Shown piece after piece: positions 26,644 through 35,037 of a stretch of DNA of 64,000 bases (positions are counted from its first letter, which is position 1; each line of letters begins with the position of its first letter). The stretch spans positions 310,001 to 374,000 of the forward strand of contig NZ_BSDJ01000001.1 of NCBI RefSeq assembly GCF_027925525.1, written 5' to 3'. Below the pieces are notes generated by a model. That model saw only the letters and a list, made by a program, of their open reading frames with translations, made no database searches and had not been told where the DNA came from. Position numbers and translations under genes: made by a program. The DNA comes from Paenibacillus tyrphae (GTDB lineage Bacteria; Bacillota; Bacilli; Paenibacillales; NBRC-103111).

Positions 26644-28821
26644 ATGAAATCATTCATCATTCAAAAAGGGGCTGCACTTACATTAACAGCCATATTGGCG
26701 GGTACGCTGGTCTTCCCTGCTTATGGCACTCTACACGCGGCAAACGTGGTACAAGCAGCGGTTAAAACGCCAACCCAACAAGCTATCGATAAAGCCGCCA
26801 ATACCAAAAATATTCCAGGTGTTATCGTTAACGTGAAGAAAGGGGATGCGAGCTGGTCCTATGCTTCCGGCGAAGCGAATATCGAAAGGAATCATAAGGT
26901 GGACGGCGACTTCTCTTTCCGGATCGGAAGTACAACGAAGACGTTTGTCGCTACAGTTGCCTTGATGCTTGCCGGCGAGAAGAAGCTAAGTCTCGACGAT
27001 ACGGTGGAGAAATGGCTGCCGGGACTCGTGCAGGGCAATGGATTCGACGGCAATAACATTAAGATTCGTCAATTGTTAAATCATACAAGCGGTCTCCCGG
27101 ACTACTTGACTCCGGAATTAAGGACGAATTTAGTCACAAATCCGGGCGAAGTTTATACAGCCGAACAGTTAATTGCCCGTGCTTTGAAGCAGAAGCCGGT
27201 AACGGGTTTTCAATATTCGAACGCGAATACGGTTATTATGGGGCTCATTATCCAGAAGGTCACCGGGGAAACCTATGCCCAGCAGATTAAGAAACGAATC
27301 ATTGAACCGCTTCAACTTAAAGAAACGATCCTCCCCGGCAGTTCGCCGGATTTTCCGAAAAAACATGCCCGCGGCTACCTGGATACCGGAGATAAATTAG
27401 TAGATATTACTGCGCTTAACCCGTCGTGGGCTAACGCTGCCGGGGAAATGATCTCGACAGGACAAGATATCACGACGTTTTTCCGCGCCTTATTGGGCGG
27501 AAAGCTGTTGACGCCGGAGATGAAAAAGGAAATGCTGACCAACACAGTCGACTCCCCATGGGGAAAGTACGGACTTGGCATATTCGCAACAAAGCTGCCT
27601 GACGGTACCGTCGTATGGGGGCATGGCGGAGGTATTCCCGGATTTACCAACTTTGGAGGCGGAACGGAAGACGGTCAACATGTCATCTCGATAAACATCA
27701 ATGTGGTGAGCGATGCGGAGAAGCAGATCAACGATATTCTAGCGACGGAATTCGCAATAAAACCCCAAAAAGAACTCCCGGAGAAGGAAAAGAAAAGCAA
27801 GCATCTGGAAGAAGTCAAACGCGTCATGGATGAGGTGGTAACCTCCAAAAAAGTCCCAAGTGTCATCGCTGGCGGACTGCAGGACGGGGAACGCTGGTCC
27901 TACGCTACAGGTACAGCCAGTTACGAAGTACCACGCCCGGTGGAGCCGGATTTTTCATTCCGTATTGGAAGCATCACAAAGGCGTTTACCGCTGCCGTTG
28001 TATTGCAGTTGGCTGAGGAAAAAACATTGAACCTGGACGATACGGTCGAAAAATGGCTGCCGGGAGTCGTAAAGGGCAATGGGTATGACGGCAACAAAAT
28101 AACGATTCGTCAGTTATTGAACCATACTAGCGGGATTGCGTCCTATACAGATCTTGACTTTCGAGATATTACCATTCCTCAAAATCCATTCCGTTACTAT
28201 ACCGTCGACGAGCTTATCGGCTTGGGACTTGCAAAGCCGCCTGTATTTGCGCCAGGGGAGGGCTGGAACTATTCCAACACCAATACCGTGCTGGCCGGTC
28301 AAATTATTCAGAAGGCAACCGGGGATACGTACGCGGAGCAGATCCGGAAACGGTTCATCGAACCGCTCGGGATGACAGAGACATTCGTAATGGAAAGTAG
28401 TCACGATATTCCGGGCAACCATGCTACAGGATACAATATGGACAGATCGGGTCGTTTGTATGATTTAACAGAAATCAATCAATCATTTGCAAATGCAGCC
28501 GGAGATATGGTTTCATCAGTCAAAGACTTGACCACCTTCTTTAGTGCGTTGTTGGGCGGAAAGCTTCTAAATGAAGAGATGATGAAGCAGATGACCACAA
28601 CAGTAGATTCGCCTTTAGGTAAATTTGGACTAGGGATTTTTGAATTAAAAACACCGGACGGGCAGTCCTATTGGGGGCATTCTGGCGGTACTTACGGATT
28701 TGAATCGAGAGCCTTCGGAACTCTAGACGGGAAGCATATTATGGTAACGTGCATCAACGCGGTAGGCCCGGATGTGTATCCGGCTCACGATAAAATACTC
28801 AATAAGGAGTTTGGCCGTTAA
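26644..28821 (+). CDS. Secreted tandem beta-lactamase-fold serine hydrolase (two domains)
   Basis: 725 aa. A signal peptide (about 1-33, ending near LHAANVV) is followed by two homologous class C beta-lactamase/DD-peptidase-fold domains, about residues 40-385 and 395-725. Domain 1 has IGSTTKTF (Ser-x-x-Lys), FQYSNANT (Tyr-x-Asn) and WGHGGGIPGF. Domain 2 has IGSITKAF, WNYSNTNT and WGHSGGTYGF. Both are therefore intact and arose by internal duplication. A lysine-rich linker (EKEKKSKHLEE) joins them. Such proteins act as D-aminopeptidases, esterases or carboxypeptidases; substrate unknown. ATG follows AATAGGAG. It is divergent from the fused kinase-regulator, its likely controller. Confidence 0.92.
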   Translation: MKSFIIQKGAALTLTAILAGTLVFPAYGTLHAANVVQAAVKTPTQQAIDKAANTKNIPGVIVNVKKGDASWSYASGEANIERNHKVDGDFSFRIGSTTKTFVATVALMLAGEKKLSLDDTVEKWLPGLVQGNGFDGNNIKIRQLLNHTSGLPDYLTPELRTNLVTNPGEVYTAEQLIARALKQKPVTGFQYSNANTVIMGLIIQKVTGETYAQQIKKRIIEPLQLKETILPGSSPDFPKKHARGYLDTGDKLVDITALNPSWANAAGEMISTGQDITTFFRALLGGKLLTPEMKKEMLTNTVDSPWGKYGLGIFATKLPDGTVVWGHGGGIPGFTNFGGGTEDGQHVISININVVSDAEKQINDILATEFAIKPQKELPEKEKKSKHLEEVKRVMDEVVTSKKVPSVIAGGLQDGERWSYATGTASYEVPRPVEPDFSFRIGSITKAFTAAVVLQLAEEKTLNLDDTVEKWLPGVVKGNGYDGNKITIRQLLNHTSGIASYTDLDFRDITIPQNPFRYYTVDELIGLGLAKPPVFAPGEGWNYSNTNTVLAGQIIQKATGDTYAEQIRKRFIEPLGMTETFVMESSHDIPGNHATGYNMDRSGRLYDLTEINQSFANAAGDMVSSVKDLTTFFSALLGGKLLNEEMMKQMTTTVDSPLGKFGLGIFELKTPDGQSYWGHSGGTYGFESRAFGTLDGKHIMVTCINAVGPDVYPAHDKILNKEFGR

Positions 28822-28826
28822 GTTTA

Positions 28827-28872
28827 AAACCGGCATCGCGCCCTTGATTCGAGGACGCGATGCCGGTTTCTT
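28827..28872. terminator. Terminator after the tandem serine hydrolase
   Basis: 14-bp perfect stem AAACCGGCATCGCG/CGCGATGCCGGTTT followed by CTT on the plus strand; it serves two convergent genes. Confidence 0.85.
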
Positions 28873-28892
28873 GCGACTATACAACACAATCG

Positions 28893-29855
28893 TCACTGGG
28901 AAAATTCTCGACTTAACACAATCTTGCCGCGCGTTCGTCCGGTCTGGCTGGCAAGCTGGGCTTTCCTTACTCCATCTACGGTCATCGGATAGACTTCCGA
29001 GATGAGAGGCTTCACTTTCCCTTCTTCCACAAGCTCACGAAGTCGATTCATATTTTTCCCGTCCGGCCGGGTAAACACAAATTCCGTCCGAAGGCGCAGG
29101 TCTTGTTCGAGAGCATCGGCAACATCCGTACGTATGGCATCTCTGCTGCTGATAATCGTAGCCACGACCCCGCCCGGCTTCATCCATTTCACGGCATCTC
29201 CATAAGCGGAGCCGCCTATGGTATCAAACAGGAAATCAAACTGTAGCGAAGACTGAATGCTCCCCGTGTCATAGGTCAACACTTCGTCCGCTCCCAATTC
29301 ACGTACAAACTCAGCGTTCCGCATGCTGGTAGTGGCTGCTACATATGCGCCCCGCGCTTTCGCCATTTGGATGGCAAGGGACCCGACGCCTCCGCTGCCC
29401 GCCAAAATCAGGACACGGGTTTCCGGCCCGGCCTGTCCGACCTCCTCGATGGCCTGCAGAGCTGTGAGACCGGCTAACGGGAGAGATGCAGCTTCCATAT
29501 AAGATATACCCTTGGGCATCTTCGATACGATAGAGGCAGGAACTGTGATTTCATCTGCGTAAGTCCCGAAACGATCGAACAACGGGCGGAAAAACACATC
29601 GTCCCCGACGTGGAAATCTTGTACGTTGGCTCCTGCAGCCATGACCGTTCCAGCCGCATCCCATCCCAAAATCAGAGGAAGTTCAAACGCGAAGTCTTGC
29701 TTTAGCTTGCCCTCTCGCACCTTCCAATCTACCGGATTCACACCGCTCGCCTGAATGCTAACCAACAAATCGTCGGGTCCAAGCTGCTTTGCCGGCAATT
29801 CAATGGTTCGCAATTCATCGACACCGCCATATTGTTCGATTCCTATGCCCTTCAT
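28893..29855 (-). CDS. NADP-dependent quinone-oxidoreductase-like protein (zinc-free MDR family)
   Basis: 321 aa medium-chain dehydrogenase/reductase. The N-terminal GroES-like domain carries IQASGVNPVDWKVREG and lacks the catalytic and structural zinc Cys sets. The Rossmann part has LILAGSGGVGSLAIQMAKARGA, and the C-terminus TGRTRGKIVL. These features fit the quinone oxidoreductase branch. I chose ATG at 29855 with AAGGGGG upstream; a TTG three codons earlier is possible. Monocistronic as far as visible. Substrate unknown; relatives reduce quinones or alkenals. Confidence 0.9.
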   Translation of the reverse strand: MKGIGIEQYGGVDELRTIELPAKQLGPDDLLVSIQASGVNPVDWKVREGKLKQDFAFELPLILGWDAAGTVMAAGANVQDFHVGDDVFFRPLFDRFGTYADEITVPASIVSKMPKGISYMEAASLPLAGLTALQAIEEVGQAGPETRVLILAGSGGVGSLAIQMAKARGAYVAATTSMRNAEFVRELGADEVLTYDTGSIQSSLQFDFLFDTIGGSAYGDAVKWMKPGGVVATIISSRDAIRTDVADALEQDLRLRTEFVFTRPDGKNMNRLRELVEEGKVKPLISEVYPMTVDGVRKAQLASQTGRTRGKIVLSREFSQ

Positions 29856-29974
29856 CCAAGACAACCCCCTTCATCGTATCATTCTCTCTTTTATTATACA
29901 TTTCCTGATACTAGGAGCCCACTTCACCGGCCGTATTAAACAGGAATACGCCAAGTTCCGTCGAACTTCTCCGT

Positions 29975-32900
29975 ATGATGCAAATGAAAAATAACACCAC
30001 GCCTAAGTATATAGCGACTATTATATTATTTCTCGGCATTCTCCTCGGCCTGCGCTGGACTTGGACCGAAATGTTCCCCACCTTGGAGCACCCTCGCCCC
30101 GTCCATGGCGTGCTCGATTTGCGCGGTGTGGACTTGGATCAATCCCCTACCATCTCCTTGGATGGCGAGTGGCAGTTCTACCCCGGAAAATTAGTATATC
30201 ACCGGGACGCAGCTTTGGCGGAAGACGAACTTCGCCCGATTCAGGTTCCGGGAGATTGGAGCAGCCAGTTAACGAACGGCTCGGATCACTCGTATGGGTA
30301 CGGAACGTATCGGCTGCGCATTTTGGTCGACCCGCTGAAGCAGCCTATTGCTTTTTGGTTGCGCGGCATACAGGCCTCATCCAGTGTGGAAATCAATGGG
30401 CAGGTTGAGTCCAATATCGGAAAGCCTGCCGAACATGCGCATGAGTATACGCCCGAAAACGTCTCCTACACGGCCTCCTACGATACAATGGGGGCCACAG
30501 AGCTTGAATTGCTTATCCGGGTGGCGAATTTCGACGACCCTTATAACGGTGGGATCTTACGCCCCATTTACTTTGGCTCCCAAGCGGCGATCGACTATAC
30601 GCGCTGGTATTCCATCGGGTTTCAACTGGTTACGTTTATCGTTCTGATGCTTCACGGGATGTATGCCCTTATCCTTTATACGTTTAACCCGCATGAACGG
30701 ACGTTGGTCATTGTCTTTCTCCTGACGCTGGCAACCGGAATTTCCATTACGACCGGTCATGATAACCTGCTCTTGCTCTGGCTGCCGATCAACTATACAT
30801 GGGCGCTGAAGATCCGATTGATCGCCCTCCTGTGGCATTCGTATTTCATGCTTCTACTCTTTCGAAGGTTCTCTTCGGCTCCTCCGAAGAGCGCCGGTTT
30901 GCGGGTACTCAGCGCGGTACTCCTTGCTTATACGGGATTTCTGTTCGCTGCCAATGCGGCATGGGTGAATGGATCGGTTGACTTGGGGATATTTGCTTGC
31001 TTCTATTTGCTCCCCTTCGTCTGGTTTGCTTATACGGCAGGAACGATGATCTTCGGGAAGCATGCCGTCAAGGACGGCGTCTTTTTGGTGATGTCCGCGG
31101 TCGGTATTATGTCGAGTTTTCTCTGGAGCCTGAGGAGCTCCTATACTCCCGTTTACTATCCGATCGATATTATTGCGGCGATTATCGGCTTTTCGGCCTA
31201 CTGGTTTAAACAATATTTCCGCAACGCCAGGGAAAACGCCGCCCTCAACGATCAGTTAAGGAAAGCCGACAAGCTGAAGGATCAGTTTCTGGCCAATACG
31301 TCGCACGAGCTGAGAACGCCGCTCCACGGCATTATCAATATCGCGCAGAGTGTCGTGACCAAAGAAAAAACGAAGCTGAACGAGCGCAGCCTGAAAGACA
31401 TGGAGCTGCTGATTACCATCAGCCGCCGCATGTCGCATATGCTCGGCGATCTTCTCGATGTCGCACGGCTCCAGGAGCACCGCATCGTGCTGCAGCAAGA
31501 GCCTCTGCACATTCAATCCGTCGTGCCCGGCGTCATCGGCATGCTTCAATATATGCTTGAGGGCAAGCCTGTCCGACTGCATATGGACATTGCGGAATCG
31601 ATGCCGCCGGTCATGGCCGATGAGAAAAGACTCGTGCAAATTATATACAATCTGGTGCATAACGCCCTCAAATACACGGAGGAAGGAACCATTTCTGTGT
31701 CCGCCGAGACCCGGGAAGGGCACGCCGTGATCCATATCTCCGACACTGGGGTCGGGATGGACAAGGAGACCCAAGCGAGGGTATTTCTCCCTTATGAACA
31801 AGGATCTTATGGCATTAGCGACGGCCGGGGCATCGGACTTGGGTTAAGCATATGCAAGCAGCTGGTCGAATTGCACGGCGGCGCGTTGACCGTCCACTCC
31901 GAGCTTGGGAAGGGCTCCGTGTTCAGCTTCGACCTGCCGTTAGCTAACGTGTCGCCGCTTCTCCCGTCGCCGCCGCAAAATCCGCTTCAGCCTCCACTGA
32001 TCTGGGACGCAGCGGAAAACGTGCGTGCCGCGGTAATGGCTTCGGATGCCTCCATCGGCGAATTGGCTGCTTCCGTCCTTGTCCCGCCGCTTGAGGATGA
32101 TGGGAAAGCGAATATTTTGGCCGTGGATGACGATCCCGTCAACTTGAATGTGCTTGTTGGCATCCTTTCATCGGAGCCGTACCGGATCACGACCGCTCAT
32201 TCCGCCCGCGAGGTGCTGGAGCTGCTGGGTACGCAGCAATGGGATCTGCTGATTGCCGATGTCATGATGCCGCAGATGTCCGGCTACGAGTTGACGCAGA
32301 AGGTAAGGGAGCAGTATTCCTTATCCGAGCTTCCGGTACTGCTGCTGACCGCACGCAGTCAGCCTGCCGACATCTATACCGGCTTCAAGTCGGGTGCCAA
32401 CGATTACGTGACCAAGCCGGTCGACGCGCTGGAGCTGCAATACCGGATCAGGGCGCTGATCACGCTGAAGCAATCCATCCAAGAACGGTTACGTATGGAA
32501 GCCGCCTATCTGCAGGCGCAAATTCATCCTCATTTTCTGTTCAATACGCTGAATTCCATTATGGCGCTGAGCGAGATCGACACGGAAAAAATGCGCCAGC
32601 TCGGCGATGCGTTCGCGTCCTTTTTGCGGATTAGCTTTGATTTTCTCAATACGGGAAAGCTTGTAGAGCTGTCCCACGAGCTGGAGCTTGTGGAAGCCTA
32701 CTTGTTTGTTGAACAAGAGCGGTTCGGCAGCAGGCTGTCGGTCTTGTGGGAGGTCGACCCGGGCATCGACTTGCTTCTCCCCCCGCTTTCGATCCAGCCG
32801 CTGGTCGAAAATGCCGTTAAGCACGGGCTTCTCAGTCAACACAAAGGCGGGACGCTTCGTATCCGGATTGCCCGACAGGAGGGGGGCATCCATATTGAAG

Positions 32901-33097
32901 TCGCGGATGACGGCAAGGGCATGGAGCCGGACAAGGTCGAGCAGCTATTGAATCCGGCGGCCAAAAGCAAGCGCGGAATCGGACTTTCCAATACGAACCG
33001 GCGCCTGACCCAATTGTACGGTCTAGGTTTGTCCATTCGCAGCAAGCTGAACGAAGGAACCACCGTGTCCTTTGTCGTTCCGGACAATAGGAAATAA
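29975..33097 (+). CDS. Hybrid sensor kinase: 7TMR-DISM - HisKA - HATPase - REC - LytS-type kinase
   Basis: 1040 aa. After an N-terminal membrane segment comes an extracellular 7TMR-DISM jelly-roll domain (ISLDGEWQFYPGKL, about 45-205), then seven membrane segments (about 215-415). The first kinase has FLANTSHELRTPLHGI and the ATP lid with GRGIGLGLSICKQLVELHGG. A receiver follows (ILAVDDDPVNLNVL, Asp in LIADVMMPQMSG, Lys in YVTKPVD). A second, LytS-type kinase closes the protein (QAQIHPHFLFNTLNSI, then LSIQPLVENAVKHG, and GIGLSNTNRRL). The receiver between two kinases suggests an internal relay. No strong ribosome site precedes ATG at 29975; ATG at 29984 is an alternative. The ligand is unknown, and no separate response regulator lies adjacent. 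Confidence 0.9.
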   Translation: MMQMKNNTTPKYIATIILFLGILLGLRWTWTEMFPTLEHPRPVHGVLDLRGVDLDQSPTISLDGEWQFYPGKLVYHRDAALAEDELRPIQVPGDWSSQLTNGSDHSYGYGTYRLRILVDPLKQPIAFWLRGIQASSSVEINGQVESNIGKPAEHAHEYTPENVSYTASYDTMGATELELLIRVANFDDPYNGGILRPIYFGSQAAIDYTRWYSIGFQLVTFIVLMLHGMYALILYTFNPHERTLVIVFLLTLATGISITTGHDNLLLLWLPINYTWALKIRLIALLWHSYFMLLLFRRFSSAPPKSAGLRVLSAVLLAYTGFLFAANAAWVNGSVDLGIFACFYLLPFVWFAYTAGTMIFGKHAVKDGVFLVMSAVGIMSSFLWSLRSSYTPVYYPIDIIAAIIGFSAYWFKQYFRNARENAALNDQLRKADKLKDQFLANTSHELRTPLHGIINIAQSVVTKEKTKLNERSLKDMELLITISRRMSHMLGDLLDVARLQEHRIVLQQEPLHIQSVVPGVIGMLQYMLEGKPVRLHMDIAESMPPVMADEKRLVQIIYNLVHNALKYTEEGTISVSAETREGHAVIHISDTGVGMDKETQARVFLPYEQGSYGISDGRGIGLGLSICKQLVELHGGALTVHSELGKGSVFSFDLPLANVSPLLPSPPQNPLQPPLIWDAAENVRAAVMASDASIGELAASVLVPPLEDDGKANILAVDDDPVNLNVLVGILSSEPYRITTAHSAREVLELLGTQQWDLLIADVMMPQMSGYELTQKVREQYSLSELPVLLLTARSQPADIYTGFKSGANDYVTKPVDALELQYRIRALITLKQSIQERLRMEAAYLQAQIHPHFLFNTLNSIMALSEIDTEKMRQLGDAFASFLRISFDFLNTGKLVELSHELELVEAYLFVEQERFGSRLSVLWEVDPGIDLLLPPLSIQPLVENAVKHGLLSQHKGGTLRIRIARQEGGIHIEVADDGKGMEPDKVEQLLNPAAKSKRGIGLSNTNRRLTQLYGLGLSIRSKLNEGTTVSFVVPDNRK

Positions 33098-33101
33098 AGT
33101 C

Positions 33102-33133
33102 TTGACCTTGCCCCTGCGGCAATCTTGTAGGAT
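33102..33133 (+). promoter_or_regulatory. MerR-type promoter for the BmrR-like regulator
   Basis: TTGACC (33102-33107) and TAGGAT (33128-33133) are separated by 20 bp, and the spacer holds the dyad TTGCC-CCTGC-GGCAA. An over-long spacer carrying a dyad is the hallmark of MerR-activated promoters. It starts five bases after the kinase stop. Confidence 0.6.
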
Positions 33134-33165
33134 GGGATCAGACCAGTGAGAAAGGAGAATCCGCC

Positions 33166-33978
33166 ATGCTTACCGTTGGGCAACTGGCGCGCATTTTTAA
33201 CGTGTCCGCCAAAACGCTCAGACACTATGATGCCGTCGGCTTGTTCACGCCCGTCAAAGTCGGCGAGGAAAACCAATATCGCTTCTACTCGCCCGAGCAG
33301 CTGCCCGAGCTGCGCCGAATTTTGTTTCTGCGCTCCATGGGGCTCAGTATCGAGATCATACGGGAGCTCAAACGAAACGGGACGCTGGGGGACGCCGAAA
33401 AGCTGAAGCCGATCCTCTTGGAGCACGCAGACAGCATTCGTGACGAAATTGGGCGCCAACAAAAGCTTCTGGCTGCGGTTCAGCGCATGGTCGACTATAT
33501 TTCCGTTACGGGAGGAACGAACATGGAACCGAAGCTGGTGAAAAAAGCCGCTTTTACCGTTGTCGGGATGGAGTGGAACAACAAAAGCAGCGAAGGCGGC
33601 ATTCCCCAATTGTGGGACCGATTCGTACCGCGGGAGGATGAGATTCAGGGGAAATTGCAGCCGGACATCTCATATGGCGTCTGCATCCCCGGTTCGAACG
33701 GAGATTTCTCGTATATTGCCGGCTATGAGACGACGGGAGAGCACATTCCGAACGGCATGATGACATTCGCGGTGCCGGAACAGACCTATGCCGTGTTTAC
33801 CCACACCGGCAGTCTGAGCCGTCTTGGAGAGACAATGGAGTTAATTTACAGCAAGTGGCTGCCCCTGCACAGTCTGGAGCCGTCGCAAGGCATGGACCTC
33901 GAAGTATACGACGAACGGTTTACCGGGCCGGAAGATGAACAAACCCAAATCGATTTGTACATCCCGGTGAAGCCTTAA
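33166..33978 (+). CDS. MerR-family regulator with GyrI-like effector domain (BmrR type)
   Basis: 270 aa. The N-terminal winged helix (LTVGQLARIFNVSAKTLRHY, then YRFYSPEQLPELRRI) leads into a coiled-coil linker (residues about 80-115) and a C-terminal GyrI/effector-binding domain (AFTVVGMEW to TQIDLYIPVKP). BmrR-type proteins bind hydrophobic or cationic drugs and activate efflux or detoxification genes. ATG at 33166 follows AGAAAGGAGAA. It probably activates its own promoter, and the downstream C39-like gene may be cotranscribed (35-base gap). Confidence 0.92.
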   Translation: MLTVGQLARIFNVSAKTLRHYDAVGLFTPVKVGEENQYRFYSPEQLPELRRILFLRSMGLSIEIIRELKRNGTLGDAEKLKPILLEHADSIRDEIGRQQKLLAAVQRMVDYISVTGGTNMEPKLVKKAAFTVVGMEWNNKSSEGGIPQLWDRFVPREDEIQGKLQPDISYGVCIPGSNGDFSYIAGYETTGEHIPNGMMTFAVPEQTYAVFTHTGSLSRLGETMELIYSKWLPLHSLEPSQGMDLEVYDERFTGPEDEQTQIDLYIPVKP

Positions 33979-34013
33979 AGTCGCAACTATCCAAAGGAGG
34001 CAAAGATCTTACG

Positions 34014-34973
34014 ATGGTTACTCAAAAGGCGCTTGCGCACGTTACCTACACGGGCTCCGGCCCGTACTGCTACGCCAACTCCTTCGCGATGATGTTCGGC
34101 GCGGACTCGCCCTCTCCGGCCGTGATCGAGTTCGCTACCGGCAGCCCGTTCGGGATGCAGCTGATCGGCGGCACGCTGCCGTTCTTCGATCCGTACGGCT
34201 GGGACCCCGAGGCAGGCTTCGACGACGCGCTGGCCGCCCTGGGCTGGACGTCCACGGTGACCAAAGGCGGCGACGCCGACGAGGCCCTCGCCCGTCTCAA
34301 AGCGTCCCTGTCGGACGGCCCGGTGTGGATCGGTCCGCTGGAAATGGGGCATCTGCGGCATCAACCGGGCATGACCGGACCGATCGGCGCCGACCATTAC
34401 GTCGTCGTTCTCGAAGTTGACGACGAACGCGTGCTCATGCACGACCCGCAGGGCTATCCGTACGCTTCGCTGCCGCTGAGCGACTTCATGACGGCCTGGC
34501 GAGCCGAGACGCTCAGCTACGGCGATCCGTACACGATGCGCACCGGCTTCACCCGGATCGCGGAAGTGTCCGAGGCAGATGCCATAAGAGCGTCGATCCC
34601 CGCCGCGATCCGCTGGCTGTCGATGGAGGGCGATCACAGCATGCCGCCGGGCACCCTTGGCAACGGCGAAGCCGCTGAAGGGCTCGCGGCACTCATCGAG
34701 CGCGGCTGCGACAGGGAGCTGCGCGACCATCTGATTCACTTCGCGGTCCGGGTCGGCGCGCGCCGCGCCGCAGATGCCGCGACCTGCCTGGCGCGCGTCG
34801 GGTACGCCGAAGCCGCGCAGATCGCAGCCGAGCGGGCGCGAATCATCGGCTCGATGCAGCACCCGCTGGTCACCGGTGACGACGCGGCCGCCGCGGCCGC
34901 GCTGCGGGCGCTCGCACCGACGTACGCCCGGCTGCTGGCGGCGCTGGAAAGCGGGAACCAGGCGCAAGCCTAA
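34014..34973 (+). CDS. C39/BtrH-like papain-fold protein of foreign base composition
   Basis: 319 aa, not recognised as a named protein. The N-terminal 180 residues look like a papain-type fold of the C39 peptidase or BtrH kind. There is a Cys in GSGPYCYANSFAMMFG near residue 20, a His in IGADHYVVVLEVDD, and an Asp in LMHDPQGYP. These are in the order and spacing expected for a Cys-His-Asp site. The C-terminal 120 residues are alanine-rich helices. G+C is by eye near two thirds, with strong GC third-position use, unlike both neighbours; an actinobacterial origin is likely. AAAGGAGGC precedes the ATG. Could be a peptidase, acyltransferase or amide synthase. Confidence 0.75.
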   Translation: MVTQKALAHVTYTGSGPYCYANSFAMMFGADSPSPAVIEFATGSPFGMQLIGGTLPFFDPYGWDPEAGFDDALAALGWTSTVTKGGDADEALARLKASLSDGPVWIGPLEMGHLRHQPGMTGPIGADHYVVVLEVDDERVLMHDPQGYPYASLPLSDFMTAWRAETLSYGDPYTMRTGFTRIAEVSEADAIRASIPAAIRWLSMEGDHSMPPGTLGNGEAAEGLAALIERGCDRELRDHLIHFAVRVGARRAADAATCLARVGYAEAAQIAAERARIIGSMQHPLVTGDDAAAAAALRALAPTYARLLAALESGNQAQA

Positions 34974-34978
34974 CAAAG

Positions 34979-35028
34979 AAGCAGGCCGATTCCTCCGCTC
35001 TCTTGCAGCGTGGAGGATCGGCCTGCTT
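34979..35028. terminator. Bidirectional terminator between convergent genes
   Basis: Stem AAGCAGGCCGAT-CCTCC pairs with GGAGG-ATCGGCCTGCTT (17 pairs with one offset base). Confidence 0.8.
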
Positions 35029-35037
35029 AATTCTTGC

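Noticed and set aside
26493-26765. 90-codon frame overlapping the start of the tandem hydrolase
   Set aside because: Overlaps a gene with a good ribosome site and signal peptide; it is probably promoter DNA.
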